A stretch of 8,448 nucleotides of DNA from Gammaproteobacteria bacterium (GTDB taxonomy: Bacteria > Pseudomonadota > Gammaproteobacteria > Granulosicoccales > Granulosicoccaceae): assembly GCA_020444765.1 (NCBI GenBank), contig JAGRHW010000148.1:1-8448 (forward strand). The letters run 5' to 3'. The notes beneath the pieces are model-generated. The model was not told the DNA's origin. It ran no database searches and saw nothing but the letters and a program-made list of their open reading frames with translations. The position numbers were made by a program, and so were the translations under genes. This document shows positions 1 through 5,897 of this stretch, piece by piece. Positions within the stretch are counted from its first letter, which is position 1. The number at the start of each line of letters is the position of its first letter.

Positions 1-1575
1 GGTCTTTATACTGCAATGGTGACACCGATCGTGGCGGCCTTGTTCGGTTCTTCGCTGCATTTGATTTCCGGCCCGACGACGGCGATTTCAATTGTCGTGT
101 TCACCACCATCAGTCCGTATGCGGAACCCGGCAGTCAGGAATTCATTTCCATGGCGCTGACCATTACCTTTCTGGCAGGTCTGTACCAGCTTGTGTTCGG
201 CCTGGTGAGGATGGGAGTGCTGGTCAATTTTGTTTCGCATACCGTGGTGGTCGGCTTTACCGCAGGCGCCGCGATATTGATCGTGACCAGTCAGATCAAG
301 CATGTGCTGGGCGTGGATATTCCGCGCGGCGAGTCGTTCCTGCACACCTGGATGGATATCTGGTTTTTACGGGGCGACGTCAATTATAACGTCTTCGCGG
401 TCGCCGCGATCACGCTGGTGACGGCGTTGGCGATCCGGCGGTTCGTGCCGAAGATTCCACCTCTGTTGACGGCCATGGTGGTCGGCAGCCTGGCGGCAAT
501 CGCGCTTGGCGGAACCGACAACGGCATCAAGCTGGTCGGTGAGATTCCAGCCCGCTGGCCGTCGGTGACGACTCCTGATTACTCCCTGGCGTCAATCAAG
601 TTGCTGGCGCCGCAGGCTTTTGCCATCGCACTGCTGGGGCTTATCGAAGCCGTGTCGATCAGCCGCGCCATCGCCACCAAGTCCAATCAGCGGATAGACG
701 CCAATCAGGAATTCATCGGCCAGGGCCTGTCGAATATCGTCGGCAGCTTTTTGTCCAGTTACGCCGGCTCCGGCTCTTTTACCCGATCGGGGGTCAACTA
801 CGCGGCCGGTGCGAAAACACCGATATCGGCCTTGTTCGCGGCGTTTTTTCTGGTGCTGATCGTTATGCTGGTCGCGCCTTTTACCGCCTATCTGCCGGTT
901 GCGGCCATGGGCGGCGTGATTCTGGTGGTGGCCTATAATCTGATCGATTTCCACGCGATCCGACATGTTCTGCACTCGAGCAAATCCGAAACCGCGATCC
1001 TGCTGACCACCTTTTTTGCGACGCTGTTTCTCGAACTCGAATTTGCCATTTATCTCGGTGTCCTGTTGTCCCTGGTGCTGTTTCTGGCCAGAACCTCGAC
1101 GCCGGATATCGTCAGTCTTGCACCGGACTACGACGATGAGAACGGCAAGCAGACGCTGGTCGATATCCGTGTCAAACCGCTCAATCAATGTCCGCAGGTG
1201 AAAATAATCCGTATCGATATGTCAGTTTATTTCGGTTCGCTGAATCACATTCAGACACGTATCTCGCGGATTGTCGAAAACGAGAAAATCTACCATATTC
1301 TGATTCTCGGTTCGGGCATCAACTTTATCGATCTGAGCGGTTCGGAAATGCTGGCAGCCGAAGCGGAACGGCTTGAACGTCTGGGCGGCGGGCTGTACTT
1401 CGCTTCGCTCAAACCGAGCGTCTATGACTTTATCGGGCGCAGTAATTTTATTGTCAAGGTTGGCAACCGGCATTTTTTCGATCAGAAAAAACATGCAATC
1501 CGTGAGATCTACAAACATGTCGATAAGGATATCTGTGCCAACTGCAAGGCGCAGGTCTTTCTCGAATGCAAGTAG
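1..1575 (+). CDS. SulP-family inorganic anion transporter with STAS domain, 5' partial
   Basis: Inner-membrane secondary transporter of the SulP/SLC26 family, which moves sulfate, bicarbonate or related anions; the substrate cannot be told from sequence. The frame is open from base 1 and the first visible residues (GLYTAMVTPIVAALFGSS) match the TM2-TM3 region of the family, so the ATG at 16 is internal and roughly 50 N-terminal residues lie outside the window. The visible 524 residues hold a long hydrophobic domain (to about residue 365) with the family-typical segment SGPTTAIS near residues 26-33, then a cytoplasmic STAS domain (about 390-505) with the characteristic stretch INFIDLSGSEML. 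The protein ends in a cysteine-rich tail (CANCKAQVFLEC). No carbonic anhydrase or sulfur-assimilation gene is adjacent. The gene is closed by its own terminator 20 bases after the stop. Family assignment is secure; substrate is not. Confidence 0.93.
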   Translation, partial: GLYTAMVTPIVAALFGSSLHLISGPTTAISIVVFTTISPYAEPGSQEFISMALTITFLAGLYQLVFGLVRMGVLVNFVSHTVVVGFTAGAAILIVTSQIKHVLGVDIPRGESFLHTWMDIWFLRGDVNYNVFAVAAITLVTALAIRRFVPKIPPLLTAMVVGSLAAIALGGTDNGIKLVGEIPARWPSVTTPDYSLASIKLLAPQAFAIALLGLIEAVSISRAIATKSNQRIDANQEFIGQGLSNIVGSFLSSYAGSGSFTRSGVNYAAGAKTPISALFAAFFLVLIVMLVAPFTAYLPVAAMGGVILVVAYNLIDFHAIRHVLHSSKSETAILLTTFFATLFLELEFAIYLGVLLSLVLFLARTSTPDIVSLAPDYDDENGKQTLVDIRVKPLNQCPQVKIIRIDMSVYFGSLNHIQTRISRIVENEKIYHILILGSGINFIDLSGSEMLAAEAERLERLGGGLYFASLKPSVYDFIGRSNFIVKVGNRHFFDQKKHAIREIYKHVDKDICANCKAQVFLECK

Positions 1576-1595
1576 CCCCGACAGACTGATTGTCG

Positions 1596-1626
1596 AAAAA
1601 GCCGGTCAAGCTGCCGGCTTTTTTTT
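1596..1626 (+). terminator. Intrinsic terminator after the SulP gene
   Basis: The sequence AAAAGCCGG (1597-1605) pairs with CCGGCTTTT (1614-1622) across an eight-base loop, and the T run continues to 1626. GC-rich stem plus T tract 20 bases after the SulP stop is the classic Rho-independent layout. It separates the transporter from the reductase gene downstream. Confidence 0.85.
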
Positions 1627-1662
1627 CGTCTGTCCGAACTGTGGTTAAAGCCCGCACCCCGA

Positions 1663-1671
1663 TGTGATAAA
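1663..1671 (+). promoter_or_regulatory. Possible extended -10 element before the reductase gene
   Basis: TGTGATAAA reads as TG-N followed by GATAAA, a partial match to an extended sigma-70 -10 element, 33 bases before the ATG at 1705. There is no convincing -35 element at the right distance. A promoter is expected here because a terminator ends at 1626, but this exact placement is tentative. Confidence 0.3.
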
Positions 1672-1704
1672 TTCGACGCTGTTTCGTTTTGCAGGGAATT
1701 CGCC

Positions 1705-2739
1705 ATGAGTCTTACCAACCGACAGATTCTTCTTGCCACGCGTCCCGCGGGGATGCCGATTTCGACCAACTTCTCGTTCGTGCAAACGGAAGTGCCGACG
1801 CCCGGTGAAGGCCAGATACTCGGCAGAACGATCTATCTGTCTCTGGATCCCTATATGCGCGGCCGGATGAACGAAGGTAAATCCTATTCGCCGCCGGTGG
1901 GTATCGGCGAGGTGATGATCGGTGGCACGGTCAGCGAGGTGGTGGATTCGAAGCATCCGGGTTTCAGCATAGGCGATATCGTTCTCAACGAAAACGGCTG
2001 GCAGGATTACGCGGTTTCCGATGGTGAGGGCGTGCGCAAGCTCGACCCTGGTTTTGGGCCGCTGTCCAATGCGCTCGGGGTAAGCGGTATGCCGGGGCTG
2101 ACTGCTTATGTCGGTCTGTTGGATATCGGCAAGCCGAAAGCGGGCGAAACCGTCGTCGTCTCATCGGCGGCCGGTGCGGTCGGCTCGGTGGTCGGACAGA
2201 TCGCGCGAATCAAGGGCTGCCGCGTGGTCGGCGTTGCCGGTTCGCCGGCCAAGTGCGACTACGTCGTCAAGGAGCTCGGTTTTGACGACTGCATAAACTA
2301 CAAGAGTGACGGCTTTGTCGCGCAATTGCAGAATGCCTGTCCGGACGGCGTGGATATTTACTTCGAAAGCGTAGGCGGGCGGGTCCTCGAAGGCGTGACC
2401 GGTTTGCTGAACGTGGGCGCGCGAATCCCGCTTTGCGGCATGATTTCCTATTACAACCTGAGAGAGCTGCCGCCGGGTCCTGACCGGACTCCTCTGTTGA
2501 TGCGCAGTTTGCTGATCAACCGTGTCTCCCTGCAGGGTTTTATCGTGTTCGATCATTTTCATCGGCAGGCGGACTTTCTCAAGGATATGCAGGCCTGGTT
2601 GGCAAGTGGCGATGTCGTTTATCGTGAAGACGTGGTCGACGGGCTGGAAAATGCGCCTGAGGCTTTCAAGGGTATGCTGATGGGCAAAAATTTCGGCAAA
2701 CAAGTCATCCGTGTCGCCAGGGACCCGTTTGCCGGATGA
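1705..2739 (+). CDS. curA: NADP-dependent oxidoreductase, MDR superfamily (CurA / leukotriene B4 dehydrogenase-like)
   Basis: Cytosolic medium-chain dehydrogenase/reductase of 344 residues, close in length to E. coli CurA (YncB). Members of this group reduce the C=C bond of alpha,beta-unsaturated ketones and aldehydes with NADPH and carry no catalytic zinc. Visible signs are the N-terminal catalytic-domain motif DPYMRGRM (about residues 50-57), the GMPGLTAY segment (128-135), and a Rossmann nucleotide-binding motif AAGAVGSVVG (155-164, AxxGxxxG type) followed by the VVGVAGS strand expected of an NADP binder. The C-terminal LMRSLLINRVSLQGF stretch is also typical. The ATG at 1705 is supported by AGGGA about eight bases upstream. 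The stop codon overlaps the start of the S4 gene, so the two are probably co-translated. The natural substrate is unknown; the symbol reflects similarity, not proven curcumin reduction. Confidence 0.88.
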   Translation: MSLTNRQILLATRPAGMPISTNFSFVQTEVPTPGEGQILGRTIYLSLDPYMRGRMNEGKSYSPPVGIGEVMIGGTVSEVVDSKHPGFSIGDIVLNENGWQDYAVSDGEGVRKLDPGFGPLSNALGVSGMPGLTAYVGLLDIGKPKAGETVVVSSAAGAVGSVVGQIARIKGCRVVGVAGSPAKCDYVVKELGFDDCINYKSDGFVAQLQNACPDGVDIYFESVGGRVLEGVTGLLNVGARIPLCGMISYYNLRELPPGPDRTPLLMRSLLINRVSLQGFIVFDHFHRQADFLKDMQAWLASGDVVYREDVVDGLENAPEAFKGMLMGKNFGKQVIRVARDPFAG

Positions 2740-2984
2740 CTATGAACACTTTCGAAATAGATCGAGAACCCGTCGAGCTTTACAAATTGCTCAAATTCGA
2801 AGGTCTGGTCGGCAGCGGTGGTGAGGCCAAACATCTGGTCGCCGACGGCCGGGTCACGGTTAACGGCGAGCTTGAAACACGCAAGCGTCGGAAAATCATG
2901 ACAGGCGATGAAATATGTGTCGATGGCGAGCGCTATCGGGTCGAAAGGTCTCCCGTGTTCGTCAGTCAGATGGAGCCGGACTGA
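2736..2984 (+). CDS. ybcJ: Small S4-domain RNA-binding protein (YbcJ-like)
   Basis: An 82-residue protein made almost wholly of one S4 RNA-binding fold. The core reads VELYKLLKFEGLVGSGGEAK, then an ADGRVTVNGELETRKRRKI segment in which a glycine-containing turn, VNG and a basic TRKRRK stretch match the YbcJ family; these small proteins are thought to bind structured RNA, with no well-defined target. The start ATG (2736) overlaps the TGA of the upstream reductase (ATGA at 2736-2739), suggesting translational coupling. A second in-frame ATG at 2742 gives a protein two residues shorter and cannot be excluded; AGGGA at 2719-2723 is nearer to the first. No terminator with a T run follows. Confidence 0.85.
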   Translation: MTMNTFEIDREPVELYKLLKFEGLVGSGGEAKHLVADGRVTVNGELETRKRRKIMTGDEICVDGERYRVERSPVFVSQMEPD

Positions 2985-3097
2985 CGGCGTATCCGCTTCA
3001 GCAGGCGTAAATCCGAAACCTCGCGGCCTCCTCGAGCCAGGCCGGGTGTGAGATGTTTCACCCAACGGGTACGGAATGATGGCCTCTTGACGGGATC

Positions 3098-3109
3098 TTT
3101 ACATTTTAC
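3098..3109. promoter_or_regulatory. Two CpxR-type half-sites before cpxR (tentative)
   Basis: TTTAC occurs at 3098-3102 and again at 3105-3109, that is, two GTAAA half-sites on the - strand separated by only two bases. The published CpxR box needs 4-8 bases between half-sites, so this pair is off-pattern. It lies just upstream of the region where the cpxR -35 element should be, a position that would suit autoregulation. The half-sites are seen; binding is inferred. Confidence 0.35.
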
Positions 3110-3134
3110 TGACGTGGCTTGACGCTGTGCTGGC

Positions 3135-3140
3135 TACAAT
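3135..3140 (+). promoter_or_regulatory. Possible -10 element of the cpxRA promoter
   Basis: TACAAT matches the sigma-70 -10 consensus at five of six positions and lies 34 bases before the cpxR ATG. The bases 17 upstream (3112-3117) are a poor -35 match, as would be expected of an activator-dependent promoter. The nearby TTGACG at 3119-3124 is too close to serve as its -35. Confidence 0.35.
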
Positions 3141-3164
3141 CTCTTCAGTAAAGATTCCTGATAC

Positions 3165-3168
3165 GGAG
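3165..3168 (+). promoter_or_regulatory. Ribosome binding site that fixes the cpxR start
   Basis: GGAG lies six bases before the ATG at 3175. This and the alignment of MTNILLADDD with the start of other CpxR proteins favour 3175 over the in-frame GTG at 3127, which would add 16 residues with no Shine-Dalgarno support. Confidence 0.75.
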
Positions 3169-3174
3169 ATTTCC

Positions 3175-3867
3175 ATGACCAATATCCTGCTGGCCGATGA
3201 CGATACGGTGCTTGCCGAGTTGCTGAAGGATTACCTGTCGGCCGAAGGCTTTACTGTCACTTATGCCGAGGATGGCCAGCGTGCGTCCGATTTTGCCAGC
3301 GAGCAGGACTTTGATCTGATCGTTCTGGATGTCATGATGCCGAAGAAAAACGGATTCGATACCCTGCGCGAGATCCGTCTTCATCAGAATACACCGGTGC
3401 TGATGCTGACTGCGCGGGGCGATGATGTGGACCGGATCGTCGGTCTGGAAATGGGCGCCGATGACTATCTGCCGAAACCGTGTAATCCACGCGAACTGGT
3501 GGCGCGTATCCGGGCGATACTCCGGCGGACTTCGCAGTTACCGAACGGCAATTCCCTGCTGAAAGTCGGGGCGGTCGAACTGTCCCGGGCGGACCGGACC
3601 GTGACGCTGGATCATCAGCCCGTCGAGCTGACCAGCACCGAGTTTAATATTCTCGACGTGCTGATGGAGGAAGCCGGGCAGGTGGTTGAAAAGAACGATC
3701 TTTCCCTCAAGGCGCTGGGTCGAAAGCTGACTGCCTATGATCGCAGTCTGGATATGCATATCAGTAATTTGCGAAAAAAACTCGGGCGCGGTGAAGACGG
3801 CGGCGAGCCGATAAAAACTGTGCGCGGCGTCGGCTATATGTTCACCATGCCGGCCAGGCGGCCTTAA
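3175..3867 (+). CDS. cpxR: CpxR-like response regulator, OmpR/PhoB family
   Basis: DNA-binding response regulator of 230 residues, the output half of an envelope-stress two-component system. The receiver domain (about 1-115) has the acidic pocket D8-D9-D10, phosphoacceptor D52 in LIVLDVMMPKKNG, switch T79 and conserved K101. The stretches DVMMPKKNG, MLTARG and GADDYLPKP are nearly those of E. coli CpxR. The winged-helix domain (about 130-228) carries ELTSTEFNIL, LGRKLTAYDRSLDMHISNL and the wing motif TVRGVGYMF; the AYDRSLDMHISNLRKKL part is especially CpxR-like. It is followed after five bases by the partner kinase and, beyond that, by a Spy/CpxP-like gene that has a CpxR-type box in front of it. 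The CpxR call is strong on sequence, but only binding data would show the regulon. Confidence 0.9.
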   Translation: MTNILLADDDTVLAELLKDYLSAEGFTVTYAEDGQRASDFASEQDFDLIVLDVMMPKKNGFDTLREIRLHQNTPVLMLTARGDDVDRIVGLEMGADDYLPKPCNPRELVARIRAILRRTSQLPNGNSLLKVGAVELSRADRTVTLDHQPVELTSTEFNILDVLMEEAGQVVEKNDLSLKALGRKLTAYDRSLDMHISNLRKKLGRGEDGGEPIKTVRGVGYMFTMPARRP

Positions 3868-3872
3868 ATTCG

Positions 3873-5222
3873 GTGGGAAGACTTTTCTGGAGAATCTTGC
3901 TGGTCGTCCTGATCAGTAATGCCCTGGTATTCCTTGCCACGATTCTGATCGGCAATCTGTTCCGTCAGGAGCCGCCCTGGGAAAAAGCACATATAGCCGA
4001 AACCTATCAGCTTGCTGAAAAAGCCGTGTCGGTTTACGAATCGAAGGGGCAGGACGATTTGAAAGCGTTTCAAGCCGATCTGGGAAAAAAGCGTCATTCG
4101 CGGTTTTTTTTACTAGATCAGAATCGCGTCTCCCTGGGACGGAAGTTACCGGAAGAAATCGCCGAGCAACTTGACTCACTGCCGGCCTTTATCCGGCCCT
4201 TTGAAAACAAGGCCGGGCGTTACTCGATTTATGCCGTACCGGTCGCCGGCACTTATGACCGGCGCTATTATTTTGTGGCCACTTTCGCACTGCCGCCGTT
4301 TGACAGACACCCGGGTGGCAGATTTGATTTCCGTTTTATCTGGGTGATTTTAGGGATTGCCGTCAGCAGCGCCCTGGTCGCCTGGCTGATCAATCAACCG
4401 CTGCGTGAGTTGCAAAAGACAACCCGTCAACTCGCTGAAGGCAAGCTCGATACGCGGGTCTCGACGTCACTGGAGAAACGCCGGGATGCGATTGGTGATC
4501 TGGCGCGCGAATTCAATACCATGGCGGAGCAGGTTGATTCGCTGCTGTCGTCCCATAAACGGCTGTTGCGGGATGTCTCGCATGAACTGCGCTCGCCGCT
4601 GGCGCGCATGCAGGTAGCCCTGTCGCTGCTCGAACAGCGCAGCATGGAAGCGCCCGGTAAGGAACAGCAACGCATACAACTTGAAATCGAACGGCTCAAC
4701 GCTCTGATTGGGCAGATCATTACTCTGTCGCGGCTTGACAGCGGCGCGGAACATCTTCGCCCGGAACCGCTGGATCTGGTGGCCATGGTGCGGGATCTGA
4801 TCGAAGACGTGCGCTACGAACACAGTCATGACGACAGGCAGATGTGGTATAGCGGTCCGGACAGCCTGACCCTGTCGGCGGACCCCCTGCGTCTGCAAAG
4901 CGCGATAGAAAACGTCCTGCGTAACGCGATGGCTTACACCGCCGATAATACAAGCGTGACTGTGGAGGTTTCAGCTTCGCCGACGCAGTGCGAGATCGTT
5001 GTCACGGACCATGGCCCCGGCGTACCGGAACAGGACCTGTCGCGCATATTCGATGCCTTCTACCGCACCCAGGACGCCCGTGAAGAAAAAACCGGCGGTA
5101 CTGGGGTTGGACTTGCCATATCGCGGCGGATCGTGGAGCTCCACGGTGGACTGATCCGTGCCGAAAACATGTCCGGCAATGGTTTGCGGATTGTTATTTC
5201 CCTGCCGTTACAAAACGCCTGA
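3873..5222 (+). CDS. cpxA: CpxA-like sensor histidine kinase
   Basis: Inner-membrane sensor kinase of 449 residues, near the length of E. coli CpxA. TM1 spans about residues 7-30, a periplasmic sensor domain about 31-153, TM2 about 154-173, and a HAMP linker follows. The H-box is HELRSPL with phosphorylated H237, the N-box is around N347 (ENVLRNAMAYT), the G1 box is D379-HGPGVP, and the G2 box is GGTGVGL (408-414), so all catalytic elements are present. FDAFYRTQDAREEKTGGTG closely resembles CpxA. The start is a GTG five bases after the cpxR stop; AGGCGG at 3856-3861 is a weak ribosome site, so translation probably depends on coupling to cpxR. By analogy it phosphorylates and dephosphorylates the adjacent regulator. 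The periplasmic domain is the least conserved part, so the stimulus cannot be assumed to match E. coli. Confidence 0.9.
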   Translation: MGRLFWRILLVVLISNALVFLATILIGNLFRQEPPWEKAHIAETYQLAEKAVSVYESKGQDDLKAFQADLGKKRHSRFFLLDQNRVSLGRKLPEEIAEQLDSLPAFIRPFENKAGRYSIYAVPVAGTYDRRYYFVATFALPPFDRHPGGRFDFRFIWVILGIAVSSALVAWLINQPLRELQKTTRQLAEGKLDTRVSTSLEKRRDAIGDLAREFNTMAEQVDSLLSSHKRLLRDVSHELRSPLARMQVALSLLEQRSMEAPGKEQQRIQLEIERLNALIGQIITLSRLDSGAEHLRPEPLDLVAMVRDLIEDVRYEHSHDDRQMWYSGPDSLTLSADPLRLQSAIENVLRNAMAYTADNTSVTVEVSASPTQCEIVVTDHGPGVPEQDLSRIFDAFYRTQDAREEKTGGTGVGLAISRRIVELHGGLIRAENMSGNGLRIVISLPLQNA

Positions 5223-5229
5223 GCAGACT

Positions 5230-5245
5230 TTTACACTAACTTTAC
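5230..5245. promoter_or_regulatory. CpxR-type binding site before the Spy/CpxP-like gene
   Basis: TTTAC at 5230-5234 and TTTAC at 5241-5245 form, on the - strand, GTAAA-N6-GTAAA. This fits the described CpxR box GTAAA-N(4-8)-GTAAA with both half-sites perfect and an 11-base repeat that puts them on one face of the helix. It begins eight bases after the cpxA stop and about 92 bases before the ATG of the Spy/CpxP-like gene. Regulation by the neighbouring CpxR is inferred from the match and location. Confidence 0.7.
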
Positions 5246-5266
5246 CCTGGTCTGACACAAACTGAC

Positions 5267-5283
5267 TCGGGAATCCCGATAAT
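5267..5283 (+). promoter_or_regulatory. Possible -10 region with a short inverted repeat
   Basis: TCGGGAATCCCGA (5267-5279) is a perfect 13-base inverted repeat with a one-base centre. It runs into GATAAT (5278-5283), a five-of-six match to a sigma-70 -10 element. CTGACA at 5252-5257 resembles a -35 element but the spacer would be 20 bases, longer than normal. With this -10 the CpxR-type box would be centred about 50 bases upstream of transcription start, suitable for an activator. Confidence 0.35.
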
Positions 5284-5317
5284 AATCAGCAAGAGTTTTA
5301 AAACTCTTTTGATTATT
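5281..5317. repeat. 37-base inverted repeat in the Spy/CpxP-like leader
   Basis: The outer arms AATAATCA (5281-5288) and TGATTATT (5310-5317) flank a perfect 18-base palindrome, AAGAGTTTTAAAACTCTT (5291-5308). Only the two bases GC on the left and one T on the right are unpaired between arms. It ends 19 bases before the start codon, so it would either form a hairpin in the mRNA leader just ahead of the ribosome site or act as a DNA operator. The stem is AT-rich with few GC pairs, which makes an efficient intrinsic terminator unlikely. Confidence 0.75.
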
Positions 5318-5336
5318 CATACTGGAGATTATCGAT

Positions 5337-5822
5337 ATGAAACGTAAAACAGTTATTGCCGCTATCCTGGCTACCGCGACTATCGTGGCGTTGCCGGTCA
5401 TCAGTCACGCGGGAAATCGCGGTGATTGCGAGCGACCGGGGCATACCATGCACCGCGATGGCGGCATGGGTAAACAAGGTGGCATGATGCAGGAGCGTGG
5501 CTTCAATCGTATGGCCAAAAAACTGGATCTGAGCGACGAACAAAAAAACCGGATCGAGGAAATTCTCACCGGCAACCGGGAAAACAGCGCCGACATCCGT
5601 GAACAACTGATGGAAAACCGCAAGGCAATGCGGGATCTCGATCCAGGCGCGGCCGACTACGATGCTAAAGTCGAGGAGCTTGCAGCCAGTGGTAGTGAGC
5701 TGCACAAGCAGATGACGCTTGAACGGGCCTCCATGCGCAAGCAGATCAATGAGGTCTTAAACGATGAACAACGCGATAAAATGTCTTCATTTCAGGAAAA
5801 ACGGGGAAAGTTCCGCGAATAA
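5337..5822 (+). CDS. Periplasmic Spy/CpxP-like stress protein
   Basis: Secreted protein of 161 residues. A Sec signal peptide (KRK, then a hydrophobic core, cleavage probably after SHA at residue 25) sends it to the periplasm. The mature part is charged and helical, with two LTxxQ-type motifs, LSDEQ at 65-69 and LNDEQ at 141-145, the hallmark of the CpxP/Spy/ZraP group; in E. coli these dimerise as cradle-shaped alpha-helical proteins that act as chaperones or damp the kinase. Between the signal peptide and first motif is a Met/Gly/His-rich stretch (residues 36-59) with one cysteine at 31. GGAG at 5324-5327 supports the ATG at 5337. A CpxR-type box upstream and the cpxRA genes just before it make it a likely CpxR target and possible feedback partner of the kinase. 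Whether it is closer to CpxP, Spy or ZraP cannot be settled here. Confidence 0.85.
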   Translation: MKRKTVIAAILATATIVALPVISHAGNRGDCERPGHTMHRDGGMGKQGGMMQERGFNRMAKKLDLSDEQKNRIEEILTGNRENSADIREQLMENRKAMRDLDPGAADYDAKVEELAASGSELHKQMTLERASMRKQINEVLNDEQRDKMSSFQEKRGKFRE

Positions 5823-5851
5823 AGGCTGATGATGTTCAGCTTTGCCTGTCA

Positions 5852-5881
5852 AAGTCCGGCGAAATCGCCGGACTTTTTTTT
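5852..5881 (+). terminator. Strong intrinsic terminator after the Spy/CpxP-like gene
   Basis: AAAGTCCGGCG (5852-5862) pairs perfectly with CGCCGGACTTT (5867-5877) around the loop AAAT, and a T run extends to 5881. It begins 29 bases after the stop codon. It also lies 17 bases beyond the 3' end of the convergent permease gene and could weakly terminate that transcript, although only three T residues follow the stem on the - strand. Confidence 0.9.
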
Positions 5882-5897
5882 GGCCGGTTCTTTTCGC

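Noticed and set aside
16..18. ATG at 16 as the true start of the SulP gene
   Set aside because: The frame is open upstream to base 1 and the preceding residues continue the conserved family sequence, so the gene is cut by the window edge.
592..1188. A 198-codon - strand open frame opposite the SulP gene
   Set aside because: Low-complexity Gln/Arg/Asp-rich product, no ribosome site, and wholly antisense to a recognised transporter.
2161..2703. A 180-codon - strand open frame opposite the reductase gene
   Set aside because: No family resemblance; the + strand frame has all the MDR motifs.
3024..3044. Hairpin CGGCCT/AGGCCG after the S4 gene as a terminator
   Set aside because: Six-pair stem with a nine-base loop and no T run; too weak to call.
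3119..3140. TTGACG plus TACAAT as a paired -35/-10 promoter of cpxR
   Set aside because: The spacer is only ten bases, far below the 16-18 needed by sigma-70 polymerase.
3127..3174. Longer cpxR reading from a GTG at 3127
   Set aside because: The extra 16 residues do not resemble the start of a receiver domain, lack a ribosome site and overlap the probable promoter; ATG 3175 has GGAG at the right distance.
5281..5317. The 37-base palindrome as the terminator of cpxRA
   Set aside because: The stem is mostly A-T pairs and the following bases are not a T tract; a leader hairpin or operator fits better.
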